From NCBI GenBank assembly GCA_014843695.1, contig CM026393.1, positions 6,844,033 to 6,908,032 of the forward strand: a DNA stretch of 64,000 nucleotides, given 5' to 3'. The notes beneath the pieces were generated by a model. The model did not search any database and had not been told where the DNA came from. It saw nothing but the letters and a program-made list of their open reading frames with translations. The position numbers were made by a program, and so were the translations under genes. Position 1 is the stretch's first letter. Each line of letters starts with the position of its first letter. This document shows positions 21,101-30,269 of the stretch, piece after piece. The DNA comes from Archivesica marissinica. Its lineage: Eukaryota > Mollusca > Bivalvia > Venerida > Vesicomyidae.

Positions 21101-22577
21101 TCTCTCTCCAGTATGGTTACAGCTAATTGCCAAGTTGCTTCTCTCTCCAGTATGGTTACAGCTAATTGCCAAGTTGCTTCTCTCTCCAGTATGGTTACAG
21201 CTAATTGCCAAGTTGCTTCTTCTCTCTCCAGTATGGTTACAGCTAATTGCCAAATTGCTTCTTCTCTCTCCAGTATTGTTACAGCTAATTGCCAAATTGC
21301 TTCTTCTCTCTCCAGTATGGTTACAGCTAATTGCCAAGTTGCTTCTTCTCTCTCCAGTATGGTTACAGCTAATTGCCAAGTTGCTTCTCTCTCCAGTATG
21401 GTTACAGCTAATTGCCAAGTTGCTTCTTCTCTCTCCAGTATGTTTACAGCTAATTGCCAAGTTGCTTCTTCTCTCTCCAGTATGGTTACAGCTAATTGCA
21501 AAGTTGCTTCTTCTCTCTCCAGTATGGTTACAGCTAATTGCTAAGTTGCTTCTTCTCTCTCCAGTATGATTACCGCTAATTGCCAAATTGCTTCTGCTCT
21601 CCAGTATGGTTACTGCTTATTGCCAAATTGCTTCTTCTCTCTCCAGTATGGTTACAGCTAATTGCCAAGTTGCTTCTTCTCTCTCCAGTATGGTTACAGC
21701 TAATTGCCAAGTTGCTTCTTCTCTCTCCAGTATTGTTACAGCTAATTGCCAAATTGCTTCTTCTCTCTCCAGTATGGTTACAGCTAATTGCCAAGTTGCT
21801 TCTTCTCTCTCCAGTATGGTTACAGCTAATTGCCAAGTTGCTTCTTCTCTCTCCAGTATGGTTACAGCTAATTGCCAAGTTGCTTCTCTCTCCAGTATGG
21901 TTACAGCTAATTGCCAAGTTGCTTCTTCTCTCTCCAGTATGGTTACAGCTAATTGCCAAGATGCTTCTCTCTCCAGTATGGTTACAGCTAATTGCCAAGT
22001 TGCTTCTCTCTCCAGTATGGTTACAGCTAATTGCCAAGTTGCTTCTTCTCTCTCCAGTATGGTTACAGCTAATTGCCAAGTTGCTTCTCTCTCCAGTATG
22101 GTTACAGCTAATTGCCAAGTTGCTTCTTCTCTCTCCAGTATGGTTACAGCTAATTGCCAAGTTGCTTCTTCTCTCTCCAGTATGGTTACAGCTAATTGCC
22201 AAGTTGCTTCTTCTCTCTCCAGTATTGTTACAGCTAATTGCCAAATTGCTTCTTCTCTCTCCAGTATGGTTACAGCTAATTGCCAAGTTGCTTCTTCTCT
22301 CTCCAGTATGGTTACAGCTAATTGCAAAGTTGCTTCTTCTCTCTCCAGTATGGTTACAGCTAATTGCCAAGTTGCTTCTCTCCAGTATGGTTACAGCTAA
22401 TTGCCAAGTTGCTTCTTCTCTCTCCAGTATGGTTACAGCTAATTGCAAAGTTGCTTCTTCTCTCTCCAGTATGGTTACAGCTAATTGCCAAGTTGCTTCT
22501 TCTCTCTCCAGTATGGTTACAGCTAATTGCCAAGTTGCTTCTTCTCTCTCCAGTATGGTTACAGCTAATTGCCAAGT
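18157..22577 (+). repeat. 42/39-bp minisatellite, ~105 units
   Basis: The unit is CTCTCCAGTATGGTTACAGC then TAATTGCCAAGTTGCTTCTT plus CT. A 39-bp form lacks one TCT. Both lengths are multiples of three and the unit holds few stop codons, so frames of up to about 615 codons are open on both strands at once. That comes from the repeat and is no sign of a gene. A 1363-bp higher-order repeat is visible: the rare TGATTACCGC...GCTTATTGCC junction at about 20208-20260 recurs at about 21571-21623, and TATGTTTACAGC recurs at 20076 and 21439. Each unit has the form of a 3' splice site. Confidence 0.95.
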
Positions 22578-23217
22578 TCATGAAATGTTAGTTGTCAAAA
22601 AAGGGAGATTCATGTTATATCAAATCCATTAACTGTGAAAGTACCAAGCCCAGAATTGACGTAAATCAATCTTTTGGGACAAAAACAATTCAGGTGTAAC
22701 AAATAATTCTATACAGAGTTGCATGCATGGAATTAGGTTATGCAGTGAGGAAGGATTGACTAGTTAAATTTAGTTATTGAACATCAATAGAAAGAGAAAA
22801 GAATATAGTTATAGCTTGGAGTTGTGAGGCAATGCATCTTATATTGCATAGGGGTTTATGCAATGCACATAATCTTAAAGAAACGATCTATTAATAGATT
22901 TCATTCATAGTTTATAAATCCGTATAACATGGTTTTGCAATTCATTGGCCCATTAAGTTCATTTAAAATATAGTCATGTAAGAATAATATATACTCCGAC
23001 ATGTAATATAGGCGCGTCTAAAGGTAGTTGGCTTTGGGGTCTCTGAGACTCCCCACGTAAAATGCGGTTAATGACTCGGATTTGAGTCATCCCCCAAGAA
23101 AATTTGGAAAACCAGAAATCCTTGGACACAATTTCCTGTTTTGATCACTATAATTTCACTTGCCACAAGTTAGGGCTACACTACCTCCATCCGACTTGCC
23201 AAAATATTAGCTTAGTT
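22578..23217. other. No gene seen
   Basis: AT-rich sequence downstream of the array. A small hairpin, ATGACTC-GGATTT-GAGTCAT, lies at 23071-23090. Confidence 0.4.
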
Positions 23218-23433
23218 TATACAAATTTATTTTAATTCGATTGCGAAACAAGTTCTTACAACCTATATTAAACACTCATCGAGACCTCATTCCTGATTGA
23301 ATCCATGGCCACGAGGGAGAGAGAAGAGGCAACGTGGAATTTAAATGCCTTGCCTAAGGGCACAATCATAACTGTTCCAGCGGGGCGTGAACTCCAGGCC
23401 ATTCTCACCTGAAGCGATCACGACTTCCACAAG
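23218..23433 (-). mobile_element. S4 SINE with S3-type tail
   Basis: The minus-strand head has GAGTTCACGCCCCGCTGG (B-box region, mutated) and body GGAATTTAAATGCC (by its reverse). Beyond the GGAATGAGGTC word it continues into a tail with TTAATATAGGTTGTAAGAAC and GTTTCGCAATCG. That tail ends the S3 SINEs at 9227, 28001 and 34251, so S3 and S4 share a 3' end. Confidence 0.65.
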
Positions 23434-23604
23434 TCCAAATATTAACGTCACGGCCCCTGCTGCGATGCCTCTGTAAGTGTTCATGTTGTTTCAATTTTGA
23501 CTAGTGAATTCACTTTCTGCTTATAAATGAAGGGGCTGACATGAATTACACTGTTGTACAGAACTTATATGTGTCCTCGATACGTGCATAATACAGGGAT
23601 CAGT

Positions 23605-23675
23605 TTAGAGGAAGATGTGGGCGAAATTGTCGCCCTAGGGATCCTAACTTCGCCCTCTGGGGGCCCCACATCTCC
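23605..23675. repeat. GC-rich imperfect hairpin
   Basis: AGATGTGGGCGAA on one side and TTCGCCCTCTGGGGG-CCCCACATCT on the other form an imperfect inverted repeat, clearly GC-richer than its surroundings. Confidence 0.4.
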
Positions 23676-23795
23676 CTAAAAAAAACTTTTACAATTTTCA
23701 AACACAATTTTGTCTAGTAAGATACACTGGCCCATTATAAAGCACTCCTTCTATTCAAATGTTGTATTTAATGGTTGTACTGTGCATTTTAACCC

Positions 23796-23890
23796 TATTT
23801 TGCAGAAGTATATTAAAGAACACCATTTAAGGAAGCGATCACGCGCTTGCTCACTTCTCCCAAACATTCTGACCTAGAATGAACCCTGTA
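23796..23890 (+). repeat. Dispersed repeat, inverted partner at 32853-32962
   Basis: GCTTGCTCACTTCTCCCAAA and TTCTGACCTAG reappear reversed at 32853-32962, including the weakly kept ATTTAA and AACCCTATTT words. Family unknown. Confidence 0.6.
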
Positions 23891-23939
23891 ATACTGTGGG
23901 TTTGAGCACTTAAAACATTTAGAGAAGTGTCATCGCTGT

Positions 23940-24226
23940 GGAGCCGCCGTAGTGTAATGGATATGGTACCCGCCGAGTAAGCGAGATGTTGTGAGTTCGA
24001 GCACCGTTAGAACCACACTGGCAAGTTAGGCAAGACACTTAAATCCACATTGCCTTTTGAACCTCATTCCTGATGGAATCGATCGCCATGCGGGAGAGAC
24101 AAGAAGAATACCTCTTTAGTCTTCTCTCTTTACCATGGTTACGGATTCCATCAAGAATGAGGTCACAAGAGCGATTAATATCATGTTGGAAACATTTGTT
24201 TCATAATCAAAGTCAAATAAATTTAT
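23940..24226 (+). mobile_element. S4-like SINE with foldback body
   Basis: The head GAGCCGCCGTAGTGTAATGG has an A-box-like start and B box GTGAGTTCGAGCACC. The body carries ACCTCATTCCTGATGGAATC (about 24061) and then its inverse, GATTCCATCAAGAATGAGGT (about 24146), so the element contains an inverted duplication of its own core. The tail GCGATTAATATCATGTTGGA and TTTCATAATC is a decayed S3-type tail. Confidence 0.6.
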
Positions 24227-24472
24227 TTAAGCCAAGAGGTGACATTGATGGAAGTGATAAATTGATTGATCGCCCCCCCCCCCCATTCATGACTGTAAAT
24301 GTGACCTTGATGAGCTCTTAAAAGTATCGGTATAAATTGTTAGGTTTATTTTGCCTCGCTTGATTTTGTATTAGACTACTAAATCGACCTTTCTTATAAA
24401 ATAAAATGACTCCAATAACATGCTGAACTACTATATGCCCGAATTAAAAAATTAATCAATATTTTAAATATA

Positions 24473-24637
24473 ATACAGTCTACATCCGTTATGTAAAAGT
24501 CAGTTATGTTGAATTCTCTGGTTATCTCAAAGTCGGATCAAAGTCCCTCCCGTTTCAGACACTATCATTTTACATATAACTGTTAAGTGGAATTTTTCGT
24601 TATATCAAATTTATTTTTTACGGTAGGTATACAGTAT
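24473..24637. mobile_element. T1 MITE, decayed copy
   Basis: TACAGTCTACATCCGTTATG at the left and an interior with TTATCTCAAAGTCGGATCAA match 3078-3278. The right end is reduced to GGTATACAGTA. Confidence 0.6.
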
Positions 24638-25074
24638 AAATGTGCAGCATTTCACACTCATTAAGTCAAAGTGCCACTTTGTCGCCGAAGCGCGACTTTC
24701 ATTCGGCAAATTTACCTGTTCAAAGACGGAGGACAGCCATGGCCATGCAAACAAACAATCAATAAAGATTGCGGAAGGTGTTTTCCGTGACAGTATGTTC
24801 ACTACAGGTACACACTTATCGACAATCAACCAATGATAGGATAAATGGCTCATCGTAATTCAATTAACATATTTAGACAAAACTTAAACTTGTCAATAAT
24901 GAGTGCAAAATGAGTGAAACATGCGAGCGATTCTAATCAAGCGTTACCCGCAATAACAACAATGGACCATTATGTTAGCAAAATCCGTCTTTACATTCTA
25001 GGCAATCGAACATTACCAAATTCTTCAGAAAAGTGGACATGATCTAATCGGACAAGAGTGTAAAAGAAACACGT
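24638..25074. other. No gene seen
   Basis: Apparently unique sequence. Frames of 64 and 80 codons overlap on opposite strands with no recognisable motif. Confidence 0.4.
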
Positions 25075-25315
25075 TTAACCCATTCAACACCAAGTAACTC
25101 ACATGGACTGGTCCATGATATTCATAAACCAATAAATGAATCAGAAAATCACATTTGGACAAGTTCATTTATCAAAATGGGTAATTATGTCTAAAAATAG
25201 TCATATCACTGGCAAAAAGTGCAGATCCTGATGAGACGGCTCGTCACGAGCCGGCTCATCTGGATCTACACTTTTTGTAAGCCTATTTAGAGGTATGTGG
25301 TGTTGAAAGGGTTAA
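25075..25315 (+). mobile_element. M3 MITE, copy 4
   Basis: Complete M3 with TTAACCCATTCAACACCAAG and GTGTTGAAAGGGTTAA ends, CTAAAAATAG and the hairpin with loop GGCTCGTCACGAGCC. Confidence 0.82.
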
Positions 25316-25464
25316 ATTGAAAAAGAATACAGCAGACTATTTAATCGAGTATCAGTTTATTACATGCCGTTAATGCATCATTATGACATCAGCAATTTTT
25401 TTATCACTGTTTCGTATATAAATGTTATTTACATGTAGATCTATGTGCTGCATATTAGTAAATA

Positions 25465-25705
25465 TTAACCCATTCAACACCAAGTAACTCACATGGACTG
25501 GTCCATGATATTCATAAACCAATAAATGAATCAGAAAATCACATTTGGACAAGTTCATTTATCAAAATGGGTAATTATGTCTAAAAATAGTCATATCACT
25601 GGCAAAAAGTGCAGATCCTGATGAGACGGCTCGTCACGAGCCGGCTCATCTGGATCTACACTTTTTGTAAGCCTATTTAGAGGTCTGTGGTGTTGAAAGG
25701 GTTAA
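25465..25705 (+). mobile_element. M3 MITE, copy 5
   Basis: Nearly identical to copy 4 (one difference noticed: GGTCTGTGG for GGTATGTGG), as expected from the tandem duplication. Confidence 0.82.
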
Positions 25706-25977
25706 ATTGAAAAAGAATACAGCAGACTATTTAAGTATCAGTTTATTCCATGCCGTTAATGCAATTTTTTTTATCACTGTTACGTATATAAATGTTATTT
25801 ACATGTAGATGTATGTTTTGCATATTAGTAAATATTAAATACAATATTACAGTGTTATTTTATCAAATGCGCCAATGTCACGGTTATAACAATGACAACA
25901 TGGAACATGATTTATGAGTCAAATGCATGATGGGTAAGGCTGCAATGTACTAGTATGAGAAGCAGCATCTTTGGATA

Positions 25978-26067
25978 TATAGTCAATATACGTTATGTCG
26001 AACTTCGGTTATGTCGAAGTATTTTGTTCGGTCCGACGGAATTCGACATAACGGATGTAGCCTGTAT
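25978..26067. mobile_element. T1 MITE, short copy
   Basis: CGACGGAATTCGACATAACG and GTAGCCTGTA mirror the left part of the copy at 3078-3278. Only about 90 bp remain. Confidence 0.6.
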
Positions 26068-26069
26068 GT

Positions 26070-26314
26070 TTAACCCTTTGCCTGCTGAGTAAATAAAATC
26101 ACATTTGCATACAACATAGATCCAGATCAGCTGCGGCGCAACGCCGCATCTGATCAGGATCCATGTTGTTTGCTATTCAGCCAAGTGTTTTAGCTCCACT
26201 ATCCGAATAGCAAACAGCATAGAGCCTGATCAGACGGCACGTTCTGTGCCGTCTGATCTCGCTCTATGCTGTTTGCAAAGGTGATTTTATCTGCCGCTAG
26301 CGTGCAAAGAGTTA
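26070..26314 (-). mobile_element. M2 MITE, copy 2
   Basis: Reverse of 2716-2961, with ends TTAACCCTTTGCCTGCTGAG and GCTAGCGTGCAAAGAGTTAA. Both hairpins are intact. Confidence 0.78.
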
Positions 26315-26622
26315 ATGTGCACAGTTTTAAAGACACTATTTCTAATTTCATTGATTTCGTAATGCAATAGCTACCGGTAGTCAGGTTTATAGTATTTATA
26401 TATGCAGCATGGCGTAAGTTCCATGTCTCAGATTGCTCTTGTTGATATATGTATTTTTAACTATTAGGATTAGAGACAATTGCCTATGTATCCAGACTTG
26501 ACGAAATTTACCGTAACCCAACAGCTGCTTATTTTCGACGATAAGGTAATATATTATGAATATAAATGCAGTCTGAAAGAGACAGGTCAATATGTGCTAA
26601 CTCATGAAGGTTTCAAAATGTT

Positions 26623-26801
26623 TACAGTCAAACATGTGTTAGTGGTCACCTCCATTAAGCAGTCAAACTGTATTAAGCAGTTTCAAGATTCACAATATGT
26701 TGTTTTTATTATACGTTTGACCTCTATTAAGCAGCCACCTGGACTAAACAGCCACTTTCTGTGATTCCTTTGAATGGCTGCTTAAGACAGGTTTGACTGT
26801 A
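26623..26801. mobile_element. T2 MITE, Tc1/mariner-style
   Basis: TA-CAGTCAAACATGTGTTA on the left and TTAAGACAGGTTTGACTG-TA on the right, with repeated ATTAAGCAG words inside. TA on both sides fits the Tc1/mariner target site. A 94-codon frame (26480-26764) runs through it and is discounted for that reason. CAATATGTGCTAACT occurs on both outer sides (26589, 26850). Confidence 0.65.
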
Positions 26802-27208
26802 TGTTGGTAATTCCTTATGAGTACGTGTGAGACATTTAAAATGGACATGTCAATATGTGCTAACTACTAGTGTCGAATGATAATTTGATATTTGTAAACA
26901 TATGCATTCGACCATATTATTTACCTGGATAGGTAAGTTTATATAGCCCAGTTGTCAGGACCGATATCCATGTATATCGTACATGATAAACGACCCACCT
27001 AAATTATCTTATGTGGACTTGACTTGGGTCATTAATACATTAGTTTATTGTTTCAACATTGGATAAAGGCTGTAGACTATTAGACCCCCAAAAAAACCTG
27101 TGTTTATGGCTTCCCGACCGACCCGTATCCCCCCCCCACCCGAATATTTGAAGGGAAAACTAGATTTAGTTTTATTCACATTTTCCTGTGAGAGAGTAGG
27201 TAAACAAT
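26802..27208. other. No gene seen
   Basis: AT-rich. Ends with a C run near 27130 and GGCTTCCCGACCGACCCG just before the 26-bp array. Confidence 0.4.
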
Positions 27209-27681
27209 TTTTTTAATTCCCTACGGCTGACCCTATTTTTAATTCCCTACGGCTGACCCTATTTTTAATTCCCTATGGCTGAGCCTATTTTTAATTCACT
27301 ATGGCTGACCCTATTTTTAATTCACTACGGCTGACCCTATTTTTAATTCCTTACGACTGACCCTATTTTTAATTCCCTACGGCTGACCCTATTTTTAATT
27401 CCCTACGACTGACCCTATTTTTAATTCCCTATGGCTGAGCCTATTTTTAATTCATTATGGCTGACCCTATTTTTAATTCCCTACGGCTGACCCTATTTTT
27501 AATTCCCTATGGCTGAGCCTATTTTTAATTCACTATGGCTGACCCTATTTTTAAATTCACTACGGCTGACCCTATTTTTAAATTCACTACGGCTGACCCT
27601 ATTTTTAATTCCCTACGGCTGACCCTATTTTTAATTCCCTACGGCTGACCCTATTTTTAATTCCCTACGGCTGACCCTATT
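27209..27681 (+). repeat. 26-bp minisatellite, ~18 units
   Basis: The unit is AATTCCCTACGGCTGACCCT then ATTTTT. Variants CTATGG, CTACGA and CACTAC recur in blocks, with one apparent block repeat of five to six units. Confidence 0.9.
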
Positions 27682-28000
27682 TTTTGTGTGTATGAAACAG
27701 TAAACACATATATATTTATTTTTGCCCAAGTCTTAAAAAGTCTTAAGCACTTAATAGTATGTCCAAATATTGTATGCTGCTTATTATGAAGTTTGTGTTT
27801 ACTTTAGATCAGTGTTAACTTGACAATGATCATTATATCTTTGGATTAAATTGATTTTTAAAACATTGAAAATCTATAAACTCAAATAAAACCATGTATT
27901 TTATATCACGGTGTATGATAAAAAAAAAAAGAGTCCTGCTGAGACATTGGAATCACTTTATAAAGCAAACTGAATATCATTGGTTGTTTAAAGTTCAAAG
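27682..28000. other. No gene seen
   Basis: AT-rich spacer with a poly-A run near 27920. Confidence 0.4.
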
Positions 28001-28207
28001 TTATTTTACAACGATTGCGAAGCAAGTTCTAACAACTTATATTAAATGTGGTTATTGGTGTGGGAGGAAACCGAAGTACCCGGAGAAAACCCACCTGTCC
28101 GATCTGGTGACAACTGTACCATCTCACATACTTCCCAGTCCGAGGATCGAACCTGGGTTGCATTGGTGAGAAGCGAGCGCGCTAACCACTGTACTAATCG
28201 AACAGCC
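28001..28207 (-). mobile_element. S3 SINE, most complete copy
   Basis: The minus-strand head GGCTGTTCGATTAGTACAGT continues through the A box (TACAGTGGTTAGCGCGC) to B box AGGTTCGATCCTCGG. The body has GGACAGGTGGGTTTTCTCCG and TCCTCCCACACC, and the tail TTAATATAAGTTGTTAGAAC and TTGCTTCGCAATCG. Of the three S3 copies here it alone keeps both promoter boxes. Confidence 0.75.
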
Positions 28208-28211
28208 GGTT

Positions 28212-28540
28212 GTTTTATGAAATTCATCTGATAAAAGCAAGGTTCATTAGAGAGAATAGATTTAATAGGGCAATATTTAACTTGAAATATATATGATTAT
28301 ATCTAATCGATGTAAATTTACATTATCTTTGCATTCCTGTTAAAAATCACCGTCACAATTTCTATTATGATTGTTATCATGTAAGTGTATGCATTATTAA
28401 ACCATTAGCACACAAGTGTGCCAGTAAATAAATTAAATCAAAGACATTTTAAATGTGCTTGAAAATAATAAAATCTGTTTTGACTAACCTAGTCTGTTTT
28501 AGAAAAATATGTTCGCGAATATTTGTCCAAAAATAGTTCG
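28212..28540. other. No gene seen
   Basis: AT-rich. No repeat or frame can be supported. Confidence 0.4.
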
Positions 28541-28559
28541 GCTTTCTCGCAGATACTCA

Positions 28560-28800
28560 CATTCTAGTCATGTGATCGTAAATTAAATCAGTTCTAAAAA
28601 TAGCGCACCATATGCAAATTAGTGCCATTGGTCGTTTCCGAGCTTTACCGAGTCGCTTGTCAATGGTTCGGTGATTTTTGTATCCAATTCCATCCGCTTA
28701 GTAAATCACAATAGCAAAGAACTGAATATGCGTAAAGCATTTTTAGTACGTTTTAATATCACATTGGAAGTATAAAAAACCCGAAACACTCGCATATAAA
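28560..28800 (+). promoter_or_regulatory. Possible promoter/enhancer motif cluster
   Basis: Within 70 bp lie TCATGTGA (28568, E-box/M-box type), CTAAAAATAG (28594, MEF2-like), ATGCAAAT (28612, octamer) and CCATTGG (28625, inverted CCAAT). A TATAAAAAA run follows at 28771. This stretch is non-repetitive, unlike most of the window. No convincing reading frame follows within 300 bp, and AT-rich DNA gives such words by chance, so the call is weak. Confidence 0.15.
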
Positions 28801-29078
28801 ATAAAGAATGATGAAACAGCTTCTGGTTAACCATATCAAATTTATAATTAGAAATATTTTTCTGATGGAAGTGGTGTCAGAAAATGCAATGAAACTAATT
28901 ATGTTATACCAGTAGTTCAATGAAATAATAACTGGGATGTCTGTGGCATGTAAACCAGTAAATTATGCTGATGAATGGTCATGTGTACTGTACAGTACGT
29001 AGATATTTTATGGCACAAAGAGTGAAACGAGAAAATATCTGCCATTTATTTGTACATGTATAACATGTCAATGCATCT
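28801..29078. other. No gene seen
   Basis: A 36-codon frame from ATG at 28808 has no features that support it. Confidence 0.3.
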
Positions 29079-29456
29079 ATATCCACTCCATGTTGTAGAC
29101 ACCTTCTGACACATCTATCCACTCCCTGTTGTAGACACCTTCTGACACATATATCCACTCTCTGTTGTAGACACCTTCTGACACATCTATCCACTCTCTG
29201 TTGTAGACACATTCTGACACATCTATCCACTCTCTGATGTAGACATCTCCTGACACATCTATCCCCTCTCTGTTGTAGATACCTTCTGACACATCTATCC
29301 ACTCTCTGTTGTAGACACCTTCTGACACATATATCCACTCTCTGTTGTAGACACCTTCTGACACATCTATCCACTCCCTGTTGTAGACACCTTCTGACAC
29401 ACCTATCCACTCCCTGTTGTAGTCACCTTCTGACACATCTATCCACTCCCGTGTTT
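29079..29456 (+). repeat. 36-bp minisatellite, ~10 units
   Basis: The unit is CCACTCTCTGTTGTAGACAC then CTTCTGACACATCTAT. A 36-bp period keeps frame, which explains the minus-strand Cys/Arg-rich frames across it. Confidence 0.92.
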
Positions 29457-29480
29457 ACTACTGTATATGCAGCCAAAAAT

Positions 29481-29645
29481 CCCCCCCCCGCCCCCCCAGT
29501 TTCTACAGTTACTGATGTAAGCTTGATGGTATTGTTTTATTTAACAGTGGACCACCAGGACCACCAGAACGAGCTATTTCTAGATATTGTAGGCCAATGT
29601 GTAAAATAAAAATGAAACATGGCCCCGCCCCCCCCCCCCCCCCCC
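29481..29645. repeat. Two poly-C tracts
   Basis: CCCCCCCCCGCCCCCCC at 29481-29497 and an 18-C run at 29628-29645. Runs like these are error-prone in sequencing and can form i-motif or G-quadruplex structures. Confidence 0.8.
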
Positions 29646-29823
29646 ACTGTTTTTGCAGGAAGATTCTGGCCAATATTATCGCACATTATTCAGGCTTCAA
29701 TATTCAGCGGACCGTTAATTCCCACCGTTGCTGAGATCTCTATAGTGAATATCATTTATAACTAATCAAAATAGCGTAATAGCAACCGCTAGTAATTTCA
29801 ATGAAACGGTCAGCGATAATTAC

Positions 29824-30064
29824 TTAACCCTTTCAACACCACAGACCTCTAAATAGGCTTACAAAAAGTGTAGATCCAGATGAGCCGGCTCGTCATGAGC
29901 CGTCTCATCAGGATCTGCACTTTTTGCCAGTGATATGACTATTTTTAGACATAATTACCCATTTTGATAAATGAACTTGTCCAAATGTGATTTTCTGATT
30001 CATTTATTGGTTTATGAATATCATGGACCAGTCCATGTGAGTTACTTGGTGTTGAATGGGTTAA
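29824..30064 (-). mobile_element. M3 MITE, copy 6
   Basis: A complete reverse-oriented copy, with TTAACCCTTTCAACACCACA at the left and TGGTGTTGAATGGGTTAA at the right. Confidence 0.82.
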
Positions 30065-30269
30065 TTCATCACTAGTAGTAATCAATTTGACATGATTTTG
30101 TTTATTTTTACAAACTTATGTAAATCAATCAAAATGTCAAGGACGACTAGCGGCATGATTAATATTGCTGAATCGGCTAATGAAGTTGTGTATGCAGTGA
30201 ACTGACAGCCGATGATAACACAGGATTATACAGGCAATTACGCTGTTTACTGCTGTATAACAGTATGGT

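Larger units (their letters stand above)
25075..25846 (+). repeat. ~390-bp direct duplication containing M3
   Basis: An M3 copy plus about 145 bp of downstream sequence (TTGAAAAAGAATACAGCAGA to GCATATTAGTAAATATTAA) is present twice in tandem. The junction is at a TTAA, where ATATTAA of the first unit continues as the second M3 terminus. Confidence 0.88.

Noticed and set aside
18188..22632. Reading frames of up to about 615 codons on both strands
   Set aside because: They only read the 42/39-bp minisatellite, are open in several frames at once, and have no non-repeat coding context. The HTGER word in one frame is not a zinc finger, since the Cys/His spacing is absent.
24642..24853. Overlapping 64- and 80-codon frames on opposite strands
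   Set aside because: No motif, no homology recognised, and no way to support either over chance.
28979..29436. Cys/Arg-rich peptide frames, toxin-like at first sight
   Set aside because: The cysteines come from a 36-bp minisatellite; there is no signal peptide and no non-repeat coding sequence.
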